A stretch of DNA of 64,000 nucleotides from assembly GCF_018380615.1 (NCBI RefSeq), contig NZ_JAGYVZ010000016.1, forward strand, positions 88,014 to 152,013. The letters run 5' to 3'. The notes beneath the pieces were generated by a model. It was not told where the DNA came from, did not search any database, and was given only the letters and a program-made list of their open reading frames with translations. Position 1 is the first letter of the stretch; every line of letters begins with the position of its first letter. This DNA is from Flavobacterium psychroterrae (GTDB lineage: Bacteria; Bacteroidota; Bacteroidia; Flavobacteriales; Flavobacteriaceae). A program made the translations under genes and the position numbers. Positions 34,066 through 43,682 of the stretch are shown piece after piece.

Positions 34066-34383
34066 ATGGATTTAAAAAAGACGAATGCTCCTGTAAATAC
34101 AATAACTTACAATAAAACAGTTATTGAAGAGCCAACAGGAAATGTGTATGAAGCAATTACCATTATGGCTAAAAGAGCAAATCAAATTAATTCTGAAATT
34201 AAAAAAGAATTAACTGAGAAATTAGAAGAGTTTGCTACTTACAATGACAGTCTTGAAGAAGTTTTTGAAAATAAAGAACAAATTGAAGTTTCTAAATTTT
34301 ACGAAAAATTGCCTAAACCACACGCGTTAGCAGTTCAGGAATGGTTAGACGGTAAAACTTACCACAGAAGTTCAAACAAATAA
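34066..34383 (+). CDS. rpoZ: DNA-directed RNA polymerase omega subunit (Bacteroidota form)
   Basis: A 105-residue protein of the Rpb6/omega type found in Bacteroidota. The conserved core is GNVYEAITIMAKRANQINSEIKKELTEKLEEFA, in which the helix with AKRA(N/R)Q is the omega signature that binds the beta' subunit and helps assembly. The acidic C-terminal segment (SLEEVFENKEQIEVSKFYEKLPKPHALA) is an extension typical of the phylum. It is 9 bp after bamD and 12 bp before coaBC, which supports co-transcription. The identification depends on the short core and on gene order. Confidence 0.8.
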   Translation: MDLKKTNAPVNTITYNKTVIEEPTGNVYEAITIMAKRANQINSEIKKELTEKLEEFATYNDSLEEVFENKEQIEVSKFYEKLPKPHALAVQEWLDGKTYHRSSNK

Positions 34384-34395
34384 TATATAAGTATA

Positions 34396-35613
34396 ATGTC
34401 AGTTTTAAACGGGAAGAAAATTTTACTGGGTGTTTCTGGTGGAATTGCAGCCTATAAAACAGCCTCATTAGTACGACTCTTTATAAAAGCAGGTGCACAT
34501 GTCCAAGTGATAATGACACCTGCTTCTAAGGATTTTGTAACTCCACTTACGTTATCAACGTTATCAAAAAATCCAGTCCATTCCAGTTTCTTTAATCAGG
34601 ATGATGAAGACGCCGTTTGGAACAATCATGTTGAATTAGCACTTTGGGCTGATTTAATTTTAATTGCTCCTGCAACAGCCAATACATTGTCTAAAATGGC
34701 AACAGGAAACTGCGATAACCTTTTAATTGCTACTTATTTATCAGCTAAATGTCCCGTTTATTTTGCTCCGGCAATGGACCTGGATATGTACAAGCATGCT
34801 TCAACTTTATCTAATTTCACAGCTTTAAAACAGTTTGGAAACATAATGATTCCTGCTGAAAACGGCGAATTGGCAAGCGGATTATCCGGTGAAGGCAGAA
34901 TGGCTGAGCCTGAAAATATTATCGCTTTTCTTGAAGCAGATTTAGAAAGTAAATTACCCCTAAAAGGGAAAAAAATATTAATTACTGCCGGACCCACATA
35001 CGAAGCAATAGATCCTGTACGTTTTATAGGAAATCATTCCTCCGGTAAAATGGGTTTTGATATTGCAAATCAGGCAGCGAATTTAGGAGCACAAGTTATT
35101 TTGATTTCAGGACCAACGCATTATAAAGTTAAAAATTCATTGATTGAAGTTGTTGATGTGATTTCGGCTCAGGATATGTACGATGCCTGTCATTTACATT
35201 TTAATGATGTTGATGTTGCTATTGCAGCAGCAGCTGTAGCAGATTACAAACCTAAAGTTGTAGCTTTACAAAAGATTAAAAAAGCAGCTGATGATTTTTC
35301 AATTGAACTGGAGAAAACAAAAGATATTTTAGCATCGCTTGGAGCAATCAAAAAAAATCAGTTTTTAATAGGCTTTGCTTTAGAGACAGAAAATGAAATT
35401 GAAAATGCTAAGTTGAAAATTCAGAAAAAAAACTTAGATTTGATTGTTTTAAATTCCTTACAGGATGAAGGAGCAGGTTTTAAAAAAGAAACCAATAAAG
35501 TAACTTTTATTGACCAAAATTTTAAAATTGAACCAATGGAATTAAAATCAAAAGAATCTGTAGCAATCGATATTTTAAACAAAGTTATTTTGCATTTTGT
35601 GAAATCTAAATGA
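34396..35613 (+). CDS. coaBC: Bifunctional phosphopantothenoylcysteine decarboxylase / phosphopantothenate-cysteine ligase
   Basis: A 405-residue fusion enzyme for two coenzyme A steps. The N-terminal flavoprotein CoaC half (residues 1-190) has GVSGGIAAYKTASLVR, the active His in WNNHVELALWADL, PATANTLSKMATGNCDNLL and APAMDLDMY. The C-terminal CoaB half has ITAGPTYEAIDPVRFIGNHSSGKMG, AAAVADYKP and the KTKDIL lysines. Length and order are normal. coaE for the last step of the pathway also lies in this window at 40696. Confidence 0.97.
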   Translation: MSVLNGKKILLGVSGGIAAYKTASLVRLFIKAGAHVQVIMTPASKDFVTPLTLSTLSKNPVHSSFFNQDDEDAVWNNHVELALWADLILIAPATANTLSKMATGNCDNLLIATYLSAKCPVYFAPAMDLDMYKHASTLSNFTALKQFGNIMIPAENGELASGLSGEGRMAEPENIIAFLEADLESKLPLKGKKILITAGPTYEAIDPVRFIGNHSSGKMGFDIANQAANLGAQVILISGPTHYKVKNSLIEVVDVISAQDMYDACHLHFNDVDVAIAAAAVADYKPKVVALQKIKKAADDFSIELEKTKDILASLGAIKKNQFLIGFALETENEIENAKLKIQKKNLDLIVLNSLQDEGAGFKKETNKVTFIDQNFKIEPMELKSKESVAIDILNKVILHFVKSK

Positions 35614-35645
35614 GTTAGAATACAAAACAAAAGAAAGAATAGTAT

Positions 35646-35653
35646 TACTTTTG
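35646..35653 (+). promoter_or_regulatory. -7 element (TACTTTTG) before porD
   Basis: TACTTTTG matches TAnnTTTG and lies in the coaBC-porD spacer, 25 bp before the chosen porD ATG. The absence of a TTG near 35624 lowers confidence. It also argues against translation starting at 35651. Confidence 0.4.
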
Positions 35654-35677
35654 TGGTTAATCCAAATTACCTTTCGT

Positions 35678-36562
35678 ATGAATAAAATAGTGACTTTTTT
35701 AATGTTTTTAATTTTTGGCTTCACACAGGCACAACAGTTAAATTGTACCGTAACTATTAACACTGAAAGGTTACCAAACCCGAATCAACAGGTATTTAAA
35801 ACTCTACAGACATCTTTGTCTGAATTTGTCAATAAAACAGATTGGACCGGATCAGTTTTAAAACAAAACGAACGCATCAATTGTTCTATGTATATTACAT
35901 TGTCTTCAAATACTTCAGATCAATTTACAGGAACAATTCAAGTACAATCATCCCGATTAATTTTTGGTTCAACTTATTCGTCACCGGTTTTGAATTATAA
36001 TGATAAAGATTTCAATTTCAGATATACTGAATATGAACCTTTATTATTTAATCCAACAACTTTCGATTCAAATTTAGTTTCAGTAGTTTCTTTTTATAGC
36101 TATTTAATTTTAGCGATGGATGCTGATACATTTCAAATGGGAGCAGGAAACCAATATCTTGAAACAGCTCAAAATATTGCCAATGTTGCACAACAAGGAG
36201 GATCAAAAGGCTGGAGCCAATCTGATGGAGTTCAAAACCGATATTATTTAATAAATGATATGGTTTCACCAATGTACAGCGATTTACGTCAGGTTATGTA
36301 TGCTTATCATACAGGTTTAGACGGAATGAGTGTTGATTTAAAAACATCAAAAGAAAAAGTAAAAGGAGCGATAATGATTCTTGGTAAACTAAATTCAGTT
36401 AAGCCAAATGCGTTTTTGACAAGAGTATTTTTTGATGCAAAATCAGATGAAATCGTTTCCATATTTTCAGGAGGGCTAAGCATTCCTGTTGGCGACTTAA
36501 CCGATATGCTCAACAAAGTATCGCCTTTGAATTCTACTAAATGGTCACAGATTAAATTTTAA
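35678..36562 (+). CDS. porD: DUF4835 family protein, PorD homologue (T9SS biogenesis)
   Basis: A 294-residue protein of the DUF4835/PorD family, needed for type IX secretion in related bacteria. It starts at ATG 35678 with the signal peptide MNKIVTFLMFLIFGFTQAQ; the frame open from 35651 begins inside a promoter-like element. Hallmark segments are QQVFKTLQTSLSEFVNKTDWTG, INCSMYITL, VQSSRLIFGSTYSSPVLNYNDKDF, FYSYLILAMDADTFQ and GGSKGWSQSDG. It is probably periplasmic. Its location between coaBC and recN is conserved. It links the housekeeping cluster to the secretion system used by the adhesin at 14601-23996. Confidence 0.9.
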   Translation: MNKIVTFLMFLIFGFTQAQQLNCTVTINTERLPNPNQQVFKTLQTSLSEFVNKTDWTGSVLKQNERINCSMYITLSSNTSDQFTGTIQVQSSRLIFGSTYSSPVLNYNDKDFNFRYTEYEPLLFNPTTFDSNLVSVVSFYSYLILAMDADTFQMGAGNQYLETAQNIANVAQQGGSKGWSQSDGVQNRYYLINDMVSPMYSDLRQVMYAYHTGLDGMSVDLKTSKEKVKGAIMILGKLNSVKPNAFLTRVFFDAKSDEIVSIFSGGLSIPVGDLTDMLNKVSPLNSTKWSQIKF

Positions 36563-36618
36563 TTGATTTTTCAATTTTTTCACTATCTTAAATAACATTA
36601 TACTTACACAATTTCCTT

Positions 36619-38271
36619 ATGATAACGTCCTTGTCGATTAAAAACTATGCTCTGATTGAAAAACTTACCATCGATTTTTCAAGAGGTTTTTCTATAATTA
36701 CAGGTGAAACGGGTGCAGGTAAATCAATTATATTAGGGGCAATAGGATTAGTTTTAGGAAAAAGAGCTGATTTGACCTCATTAAAAAATAAAGAGGAAAA
36801 ATGTGTTATCGAAGCACATTTTGAAATTTCAAAATACAACTTAAAAGAATTTTTTGAAGCAAATGATCTCGATTACGAAGAAGATACCATTATCAGAAGA
36901 GAAATATTGCCTTCAGGAAAATCTCGTGCTTTTATTAATGATAGTCCCGTAAATCTTCAGGAATTGCAGGATTTAAGTTTGTTTTTAATTGATATTCATT
37001 CACAACAACAAACTCAGGAACTTTCGGACGAAGGAGTTCAGTTCAAAATAATTGATGCAATTGCAAATAATTTTTATACTATTAATTCGTATCAAAAAGT
37101 ATTAAAATCGTACAAAGCAGATAAATCTAAATTGAATGCTTTATTAAAAAAGCAAAGTGATTCAGGAAAAGAGCAGGAATACAATACTTATTTATTAAAT
37201 GAGTTGGTTAGTGCTAAACTAAAATCAGGTGAACAGGAAGAACTGGAAGCTGATTATGAGAAATTAAATAACGTTGAAATTATAAAAGAAGCACTTGATA
37301 AGTCTCTTGTAATTGCAAACGAAGAACAATTTGGAGTATTTCATAATCTAAATGAAATTAAAACTTCGTTACAGAAAATCGCACCTTTTTCTCCTGAATA
37401 TCATGCGATATTCGAAAGGATTACAAGCTTGGCAATTGAATTTGATGATGTTTCAAGAGAACTTCAAAATTCATCTGAAAAATTATTAAATGATCCGGCA
37501 CAATTAGAATTAGTAAGTCAGAAATTGCAACTGATTTACAATTTGCAAAAAAAGCATCAGGTAACTTCTGTAGATGAATTGATTGAGATTCAGGCTACTT
37601 TAGGAAATACACTTCTTGAACTGGATAATATCGAAGAAGAAATTGCCGCTTTATCAAAATCAATAGATCAAAAAGTAATTGAATTGGATGCATTTTCGGC
37701 AACAATTCATCAAAATAGAACAACTGCGATTCCAATTTTATCTCAAAAATTGATTTCAATTTTAGAAACTTTAGGAATGCCGAATGTTCGTTTTAATATG
37801 GAACTTCTGCCATCAGAAACTTATTTTCAAAACGGAAAAGAAGAGTTACAATTTTTATTTTCTGCCAATAAAGGAACTGATTTCGGCTTGCTTAAAAAAG
37901 TAGCATCAGGAGGAGAAATGTCTCGTATTATGTTGGCTGTTAAAGCAATTCTGGCAAAATATTCAAAATTACCCACTTTGATTTTTGACGAAATTGACAC
38001 AGGAGTTTCTGGAGAAATAGCAATAAGAATGGGAGAGATTATGAAAGAAATGAGTGCAACAATGCAAATTTTTGCTATTACGCATTTACCGCAAATTGCA
38101 GCAAAAGGAGATTCGCACTTTAAAGTTTTCAAATCTACAGTTGATAACGATACACAATCAGAATTGAAGCTTCTGTCTCAGGACGAAAGAGTTATAGAGA
38201 TTGCTCAAATGTTATCAGGCGCTGTAGTTTCAGATTCGGCTTTAAATCATGCTAAAGCCTTGTTGAACTAA
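36619..38271 (+). CDS. recN: DNA repair protein RecN
   Basis: A 550-residue SMC-like ATPase that acts early in double-strand-break repair. The N-terminal head has the Walker A motif ITGETGAGKSIILGAIGLVLG, the coiled-coil middle runs from about residue 150 to 370, and the C-terminal head carries the signature VASGGEMSRIMLAVK and Walker B TLIFDEIDTGVSGEIA, followed by ITHLPQIAAKGDSHF. These fit a full-length RecN. It follows porD by 56 bp, with no clear promoter seen. Confidence 0.97.
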   Translation: MITSLSIKNYALIEKLTIDFSRGFSIITGETGAGKSIILGAIGLVLGKRADLTSLKNKEEKCVIEAHFEISKYNLKEFFEANDLDYEEDTIIRREILPSGKSRAFINDSPVNLQELQDLSLFLIDIHSQQQTQELSDEGVQFKIIDAIANNFYTINSYQKVLKSYKADKSKLNALLKKQSDSGKEQEYNTYLLNELVSAKLKSGEQEELEADYEKLNNVEIIKEALDKSLVIANEEQFGVFHNLNEIKTSLQKIAPFSPEYHAIFERITSLAIEFDDVSRELQNSSEKLLNDPAQLELVSQKLQLIYNLQKKHQVTSVDELIEIQATLGNTLLELDNIEEEIAALSKSIDQKVIELDAFSATIHQNRTTAIPILSQKLISILETLGMPNVRFNMELLPSETYFQNGKEELQFLFSANKGTDFGLLKKVASGGEMSRIMLAVKAILAKYSKLPTLIFDEIDTGVSGEIAIRMGEIMKEMSATMQIFAITHLPQIAAKGDSHFKVFKSTVDNDTQSELKLLSQDERVIEIAQMLSGAVVSDSALNHAKALLN

Positions 38272-38289
38272 AGAAATAATTTATATTTG
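38260..38289 (+). promoter_or_regulatory. fabV promoter
   Basis: TTG at 38260-38262 (inside the end of recN) and TATATTTG at 38282-38289, with 19 nt between, closely match the Bacteroidota consensus. It leaves a 5' leader of about 85 nt before the fabV ATG at 38379. Confidence 0.75.
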
Positions 38290-38378
38290 TCATCTTAAAG
38301 CTAATTAAACAAAACGTAAAATAAGTTAATCGTTTATCTAACTACCGATTAACCAAATCAACGAATAAATACAAAAAT

Positions 38379-39569
38379 ATGATTATAGAACCTAGAATGA
38401 GAGGATTTATTTGCTTGACATCACACCCAAAAGGTAGCGAGCAAAACGTTAAAAATCAAATAGAATATATAAAATCAAAAGGACCAATTGACGGTGCAAA
38501 AAAAGTATTAGTTATTGGTGCTTCAACAGGTTTTGGATTAGCTTCAAGAATTACAAGTGCTTTTGGATCTGATGCTGCAACTATTGGAGTGTTTTTTGAA
38601 AAACCACCAGTTGAAGGAAAGACAGCTTCACCAGGTTGGTATAATTCTGCTGCATTTGAAACAGAAGCTCACAAAGCAGGTTTATATGCAAAAAGTATCA
38701 ATGGAGATGCTTTTTCAAACGAAATAAAACGACAAACATTAGACTTAATCAAAGCAGACTTAGGTCAGGTTGATTTAATAATCTACAGTTTGGCTTCGCC
38801 AGTACGTTTGCATCCGGTTACAGGAGTTTTGCACCGTTCTGTTTTGAAACCAATCGGACAAACTTTTACCAATAAAACAGTCGATTTTCATACAGGAAAT
38901 GTAACAGAAGTTTCTATTGCTCCGGCAAATGATGAAGATATTACAAATACTGTAGCCGTAATGGGCGGTGAAGACTGGACAATGTGGATTGATGCCTTAA
39001 AAGCTGAAAATTTATTGGCAGAAGGCGCAACAACAGTTGCTTATTCCTATATTGGACCATCATTGACAGAAGCAGTTTACCGTAAAGGGACAATTGGTCG
39101 TGCAAAAGATGATTTAGAGGCTACAGCATTCTCAATCACAGACAGTTTAAAATCAATAGGAGGAAAGGCGTATGTTTCTGTAAATAAAGCATTAGTTACA
39201 CAAGCAAGTTCTGCGATTCCGGTAATTCCATTATACATTTCTCTTTTGTATAAAATAATGAAAGAAGAAGGAATTCACGAAGGGTGTATTGAGCAAATCC
39301 AACGTTTGTTTAAAGACAGATTATATTCAGGTTCAGATGTTCCTGTTGATGAAAAAGGAAGAATCAGAATCGACGATTGGGAAATGCGCGATGATGTTCA
39401 GGAAAAAGTTGCTAAACTTTGGTTAGAAGCTACAACTGAAACATTGCCTTCAATTGGAGATTTAGCAGGATATAGAAACGATTTCTTAAATCTTTTCGGA
39501 TTTGAATTTGCCGGAGTAGATTATGCTGCTGATACAAATGAAGTTGTTGGAATTGAAAGCATAAAGTAA
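38379..39569 (+). CDS. fabV: Trans-2-enoyl-ACP/CoA reductase FabV (NADH)
   Basis: A 396-residue FabV/TER-type enoyl reductase catalysing the last step of the fatty-acid elongation cycle. It starts MIIEPRMRGFICLTSHPKGSE and has the NAD-binding loop LVIGASTGFGLASRI, the SLASPVR segment, and the catalytic Tyr-x8-Lys in SYIGPSLTEAVYRKGTIGRAK (quoted in two parts: SYIGPSLTEAVYRKG, TIGRAK). The size matches single-chain FabV. FabV enzymes are commonly insensitive to triclosan. It has its own promoter and is closed by a strong terminator, so it is monocistronic. Confidence 0.97.
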   Translation: MIIEPRMRGFICLTSHPKGSEQNVKNQIEYIKSKGPIDGAKKVLVIGASTGFGLASRITSAFGSDAATIGVFFEKPPVEGKTASPGWYNSAAFETEAHKAGLYAKSINGDAFSNEIKRQTLDLIKADLGQVDLIIYSLASPVRLHPVTGVLHRSVLKPIGQTFTNKTVDFHTGNVTEVSIAPANDEDITNTVAVMGGEDWTMWIDALKAENLLAEGATTVAYSYIGPSLTEAVYRKGTIGRAKDDLEATAFSITDSLKSIGGKAYVSVNKALVTQASSAIPVIPLYISLLYKIMKEEGIHEGCIEQIQRLFKDRLYSGSDVPVDEKGRIRIDDWEMRDDVQEKVAKLWLEATTETLPSIGDLAGYRNDFLNLFGFEFAGVDYAADTNEVVGIESIK

Positions 39570-39594
39570 ATAAAGAAAAAATACCATTATATAT

Positions 39595-39627
39595 AAAAAC
39601 CATTCGTCACGACGAATGGTTTTTTTG
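39595..39627 (+). terminator. fabV terminator
   Basis: AAAAACCATTCGTC (39595-39608) pairs with GACGAATGGTTTTT (39611-39624), followed by T residues. The stem is perfect, with the loop formed around TCACGA. Confidence 0.92.
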
Positions 39628-39695
39628 TTAATAAAACATATCTTTGTTAAAATTTTGAAATTAAAAATTGCCACTTTAACACCGCACATCCCGTT

Positions 39696-40694
39696 ATGAT
39701 TTTTTCTTTAATTATACCCGTGTATAATCGCCCAGATGAAGTTGATGAACTTTTAGAAAGTCTCTCAAAATCTGATTATAATGAAGCCTTTGAAATTGTT
39801 CTTGTTGAAGACGGATCATCAATACCATGTAAAGATGTTGTGATGACCTATCAGGGAAAACTAAACATTTCATATTATTTTAAAGAAAATTCAGGACCTG
39901 GTGATTCAAGGAATTTCGGAATGGAAAAAGCACGAGGTGATTATTTTATCATTTTTGATTCTGACTGCATTATTCCAACCCATTATTTAACCGAAGTTCG
40001 AAAAGCATTAAATGCAGGTTATGTGGATTGCTTTGGAGGTCCGGATAAAGCATTAGATAGTTTTTCGGATATTCAGAAAGCGATTAATTTCGCTATGACC
40101 TCTTTTCTTACCACAGGAGGAATTCGTGGTGGCTCTGAAAAAATAAATAAATTCCAACCAAGAAGTTTCAATATGGGAATTTCAAAACGAGCATTTGAAG
40201 CATCAAAAGGCTTTGGAAATATTCATCCGGGTGAAGATCCTGATCTTTCCATACGTTTATGGAACTTAGGATTTGAAACCAGATTATTTACAGAGGCATA
40301 CGTTTATCATAAGCGTAGAATAGATTGGGAAAAATTTTCAGTTCAGGTAAATAAATTTGGTATCGCAAGACCTATTTTAAATAGTTGGTATCCAGAACAT
40401 AATAAGTTAACCTTTTTCTTTCCTACAGTATTTATCTTGGGATTATTGTTAGCTTTTTTACTATTAATATTCAATTTTGATTTATTATTACAATTATATT
40501 TCGTATATTTCGTTATAATTTTTCTTACAGCCAGTGTTCAAAATAAAAGCATAAAAATTGGATATTTATCTGTAATTGCAGTATGGAAACAGTTTTATGG
40601 TTATGGAACAGGTTTTTTAAAATCGTTCGTAAAAATTATTCTTTTAAAGAAAAAACCACAAGAAGCTTTTCCTCGTATGTTTTTTAAAGTATAA
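39696..40694 (+). CDS. Family 2 glycosyltransferase
   Basis: A 332-residue GT2-family enzyme. The GT-A fold is seen in FSLIIPVYNRPDEVDELLESL, IVLVEDGSSIPCKDV, GPGDSRNFGMEKARGDYFIIFDSDC (DxD-like DSD binding nucleotide sugar and metal) and GGEDPDLSIRLWNLGFETR-like ED motif (written as HPGEDPDLSIRLWNLGFET in the protein). The C-terminal ~80 residues form two membrane helices, so it acts at the inner membrane, probably on a cell-surface glycan or lipid. It is 1 bp upstream of coaE. Confidence 0.9.
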   Translation: MIFSLIIPVYNRPDEVDELLESLSKSDYNEAFEIVLVEDGSSIPCKDVVMTYQGKLNISYYFKENSGPGDSRNFGMEKARGDYFIIFDSDCIIPTHYLTEVRKALNAGYVDCFGGPDKALDSFSDIQKAINFAMTSFLTTGGIRGGSEKINKFQPRSFNMGISKRAFEASKGFGNIHPGEDPDLSIRLWNLGFETRLFTEAYVYHKRRIDWEKFSVQVNKFGIARPILNSWYPEHNKLTFFFPTVFILGLLLAFLLLIFNFDLLLQLYFVYFVIIFLTASVQNKSIKIGYLSVIAVWKQFYGYGTGFLKSFVKIILLKKKPQEAFPRMFFKV

Positions 40695-40695
40695 T

Positions 40696-41292
40696 ATGAC
40701 AAAAGTGATTGGCTTAACAGGCGGAATAGGAAGTGGAAAAACCACAATTGCAAACTATTTTGCAGAAATGGGAGTTCCATTATATATTGCAGATGATGAA
40801 GCCAAAAAAGTAATGCAGTCTGAAAAGATTGTAGAACAAATAAAAACAACTTTTGGAAATTTTATTTTTGAAAATGAAATTTTAAACAGAGCAAAACTTG
40901 CTGAAATTGTATTTAACGATAAGGATAAGTTAGCCCAATTAAATGCAATTGTACATCCAGCCGTAAAAGAAGATTTTGAATTTTGGCTTCAGAAAAATAA
41001 AAAGCATGACTATGTAATTTATGAAGCTGCAATTTTGTTTGAAAGTGGTCGTTATAAACAATGCGACGTCATCATAACAATTACTGCCCCGGAAGAAATT
41101 AGAATAGAAAGAGTCGTTAAGCGAGATAATACCACACGCGAACAAGTTTTAAGCAGAATGAAAATGCAATGGAATGACGAAAAACGTATTTCTTTAAGCA
41201 ATTTTGTAATTAATAACAGTAATCTTAAAATTGCTAAAGAAGAAGTTGTTAAAATTCTTAAAATTTTAAATATAAAACAAAATCAGTCTTAA
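40696..41292 (+). CDS. coaE: Dephospho-CoA kinase
   Basis: A 198-residue P-loop kinase catalysing the last step of coenzyme A synthesis. Walker A is GLTGGIGSGKTTIANYF; further family motifs are LYIADDEAKKVMQ, NAIVHPAVKEDFEFWL, YVIYEAAILFESG and ITAPEEIRIERVVKRDN. It starts one base after the glycosyltransferase stop and is likely translationally coupled. Functionally it complements coaBC at 34396, though the two are in separate transcription units. Confidence 0.97.
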   Translation: MTKVIGLTGGIGSGKTTIANYFAEMGVPLYIADDEAKKVMQSEKIVEQIKTTFGNFIFENEILNRAKLAEIVFNDKDKLAQLNAIVHPAVKEDFEFWLQKNKKHDYVIYEAAILFESGRYKQCDVIITITAPEEIRIERVVKRDNTTREQVLSRMKMQWNDEKRISLSNFVINNSNLKIAKEEVVKILKILNIKQNQS

Positions 41293-41338
41293 ATGTTAAT
41301 ATTTGGTTAATGTATTATTTAGTATATTGTTAAAATAT

Positions 41339-41346
41339 TAATTTTG
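41339..41346 (+). promoter_or_regulatory. -7 element immediately before the sensor kinase start
   Basis: TAATTTTG fits TAnnTTTG and ends only 5 bp before the ATG at 41352, so a transcript from it would be leaderless or nearly so. There is no TTG at the normal -33 distance. Confidence 0.4.
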
Positions 41347-41351
41347 TTGCG

Positions 41352-42938
41352 ATGAATAAAATATTTTTTAGAATACTTGTTTTACTAATGAGTTTGTCCT
41401 TAATAGGGATCATTCTGGTACAGGTATATTGGTTCAACTCTTCGTTTAAAAACAACGATGAACAGTTTAAATACCACGTTACACAAGTTATCGGTAATGT
41501 CGCAGATAAACTGGAACAGCAAGAAGAATACAGCTTTTATGACAAGTACAATCGTATAAAAGACAGTACTGGTAAAACTCCCAAAAAAGAAGATCTGTTA
41601 GAAGTTCTTTATGTTCAGAGAAATACAAAAACAAATAAAACAATAGTTTATTCGAACACTCTTACATCTGAAGATTATGATATAAATGGTTCGCTATTTA
41701 ATAAAAAATTCAGTAGTGAAAGATTTAAAAATTTTAGTTCAAAAAGAGTAACAGAAGTTTACAATAATAATAACGGAATCGATAATAATGCATTAGGACA
41801 AAGTATTATTCCAGATCTTAAAATTGAAAAATCAGGTAGCTTAGACATCTTAAATAAAGTACAGCAGCAAATTCAATATAAAGATATTGCTTCGTTGACA
41901 CCTATAGAAGGAAGAATTACAAAAGATAAACTTCAGAAACTTTTAAAGAAAGAATTAGAAGAATATGGTGTAAAAACCAAGTTTGAATATGGTGTTCTTA
42001 ATAGTGGTCTTGCGACAAAAGTAAAGTCTGACGGATTTCATTACGATAAAGATGCAAGTTACCACGTGCCAATTTATACTGATAATGAAGGGAATAGCAA
42101 ATATGAGTTATTCATAACTTTTCCCCATAAAAAGAAATTTTTATTGTCTGAATTGTTGAGTATCACAATATTATCAATAATTTTTACTTTAATTATAATA
42201 GTTGCCTACACAAGTGCGTTGAATCAATTACTACGTCAAAAACATATTTCTGAAATCAAAACAGATTTTATAAATAATATGACGCATGAGTTTAAAACAC
42301 CAATTGCAACCATAAATTTAGCTCTTGATGCCATTAAGAATCCTAAAATTATTGAAGATAAGGAAAAAGTATTTCGATATCTGCAAATGATTCGGGATGA
42401 AAATAAAAGAATGCATGCCCAGGTTGAAAATGTTCTTCGAATTTCTAAATTAGAAAAAAGAGAATTAGATATTATAAAAGAACCAACTGCAATTCATGAT
42501 ATAATTGATGATGCAATTGAACACGTAAATTTAATCTTAGAAGACAGACACGGAACAGTTGTTAAGCACTATAATGCTGCAAGAACAACTTCTTTGATTA
42601 ACGAGGTACATTTTACAAATGTGTTGGTTAATATTTTAGAAAATGCCATAAAATATTCACCTAACATTCCGGAGATTGAAATTTTTACGGAAAATGTGAA
42701 AGACATGATTCTGATAAAAATAAAAGATAATGGTCTAGGTATGAGTAAAATAGCTCAAAAAAGAGTTTTTGAAAAATTTTACAGGGAACATACCGGGGAT
42801 CTGCATAATGTAAAAGGACACGGTTTAGGTCTGGCTTATGTAAAAAGAATAGTAGAAGACCACAATGGTCAAGTATATGTTGAAAGCGAAAAAGGAAAAG
42901 GTAGCACCTTTATAATAAAAATACCATTAATAAATTAA
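41352..42938 (+). CDS. Sensor histidine kinase (RprX-like)
   Basis: A 528-residue membrane histidine kinase. One N-terminal membrane segment (RILVLLMSLSLIGIILVQVYW), a ~250-residue extracytoplasmic sensor region, and a second segment (LLSITILSIIFTLIIIVAY) lead to the HisKA domain with H312 in NNMTHEFKTPIATINLALDAI (quoted from NNMTHEFKTP). The ATPase domain has N box LVNILENAIKYSP, G1 KDNGLGMS, F box RVFEKFYR and G2 GHGLGLAYVK. It lies 3 bp before its response regulator. The pair resembles the Bacteroidota RprX/RprY system; the signal sensed is unknown. Confidence 0.95.
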   Translation: MNKIFFRILVLLMSLSLIGIILVQVYWFNSSFKNNDEQFKYHVTQVIGNVADKLEQQEEYSFYDKYNRIKDSTGKTPKKEDLLEVLYVQRNTKTNKTIVYSNTLTSEDYDINGSLFNKKFSSERFKNFSSKRVTEVYNNNNGIDNNALGQSIIPDLKIEKSGSLDILNKVQQQIQYKDIASLTPIEGRITKDKLQKLLKKELEEYGVKTKFEYGVLNSGLATKVKSDGFHYDKDASYHVPIYTDNEGNSKYELFITFPHKKKFLLSELLSITILSIIFTLIIIVAYTSALNQLLRQKHISEIKTDFINNMTHEFKTPIATINLALDAIKNPKIIEDKEKVFRYLQMIRDENKRMHAQVENVLRISKLEKRELDIIKEPTAIHDIIDDAIEHVNLILEDRHGTVVKHYNAARTTSLINEVHFTNVLVNILENAIKYSPNIPEIEIFTENVKDMILIKIKDNGLGMSKIAQKRVFEKFYREHTGDLHNVKGHGLGLAYVKRIVEDHNGQVYVESEKGKGSTFIIKIPLIN

Positions 42939-42941
42939 AAT

Positions 42942-43658
42942 ATGGAAAATAATAACAAAAGAATACTTTTAGTAGAAGATGACCTTAATTTTGGGGCAGT
43001 TCTTAAAGATTATCTAATGTTAAATGACTTTGAAGTTACTTTAGCTAAAAACGGTATGGAAGGTTTTGAGAAATTCAAGAAAGATGTATATGATTTATGT
43101 ATTCTTGATGTAATGATGCCTTATAAAGATGGTTATACTTTAGCCAAAGAAATTAGAGAAAAGAATAGCGAAGTGCCAATTATCTTCTTAACAGCAAAAT
43201 CTATGAAAGAGGATGTGCTAAAAGGATACAAAGCGGGTGCTGACGATTACCTTAATAAACCTTTTGATTCAGAAGTTTTATTGATGAAAATTAAAGCTAT
43301 CATTCAAAGAAAATCTGCGGATACAAAAGCAGAACAAGTTCAGTTTGAATTTAATATTGGTAAATTCCACTTAAATTCTAAACTTAGATTCTTAACATTC
43401 GAAAGCGACGAGCCAATAAAACTATCTCCAAAAGAGAACGAATTACTTAAAATGTTGATTCTTCATGAAAATGATTTGATGCCAAGAGAATTAGCATTAA
43501 CAAAAATCTGGAGAGATGATAACTACTTTACTTCAAGAAGTATGGACGTTTACATCGCTAAACTTAGAAAATATCTAAAAGCAGATGAAGATGTTGAAAT
43601 CCTAAACATTCACGGTGAAGGTTTCAGATTAGTTGTTAAAAGCAAAGTTGCAGAATAA
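42942..43658 (+). CDS. OmpR-family response regulator (RprY-like)
   Basis: A 238-residue regulator with a receiver domain (acidic E12/D13/D14, phosphoacceptor D56 in LCILDVMMP, K in DDYLNKPFDSE) and a C-terminal winged helix of the OmpR/PhoB class (KLSPKENELLKMLILHEND, RELALTKIWRDDNYFTSRSMDVYIAKLRKYL, quoted in parts). It is the partner of the kinase 3 bp upstream. RprY-type regulators in Bacteroidota are often essential and control general physiology; targets here cannot be inferred. A terminator follows 25 bp downstream. Confidence 0.96.
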   Translation: MENNNKRILLVEDDLNFGAVLKDYLMLNDFEVTLAKNGMEGFEKFKKDVYDLCILDVMMPYKDGYTLAKEIREKNSEVPIIFLTAKSMKEDVLKGYKAGADDYLNKPFDSEVLLMKIKAIIQRKSADTKAEQVQFEFNIGKFHLNSKLRFLTFESDEPIKLSPKENELLKMLILHENDLMPRELALTKIWRDDNYFTSRSMDVYIAKLRKYLKADEDVEILNIHGEGFRLVVKSKVAE

Positions 43659-43682
43659 ACGAAATTCACAAAACAAAAACAT

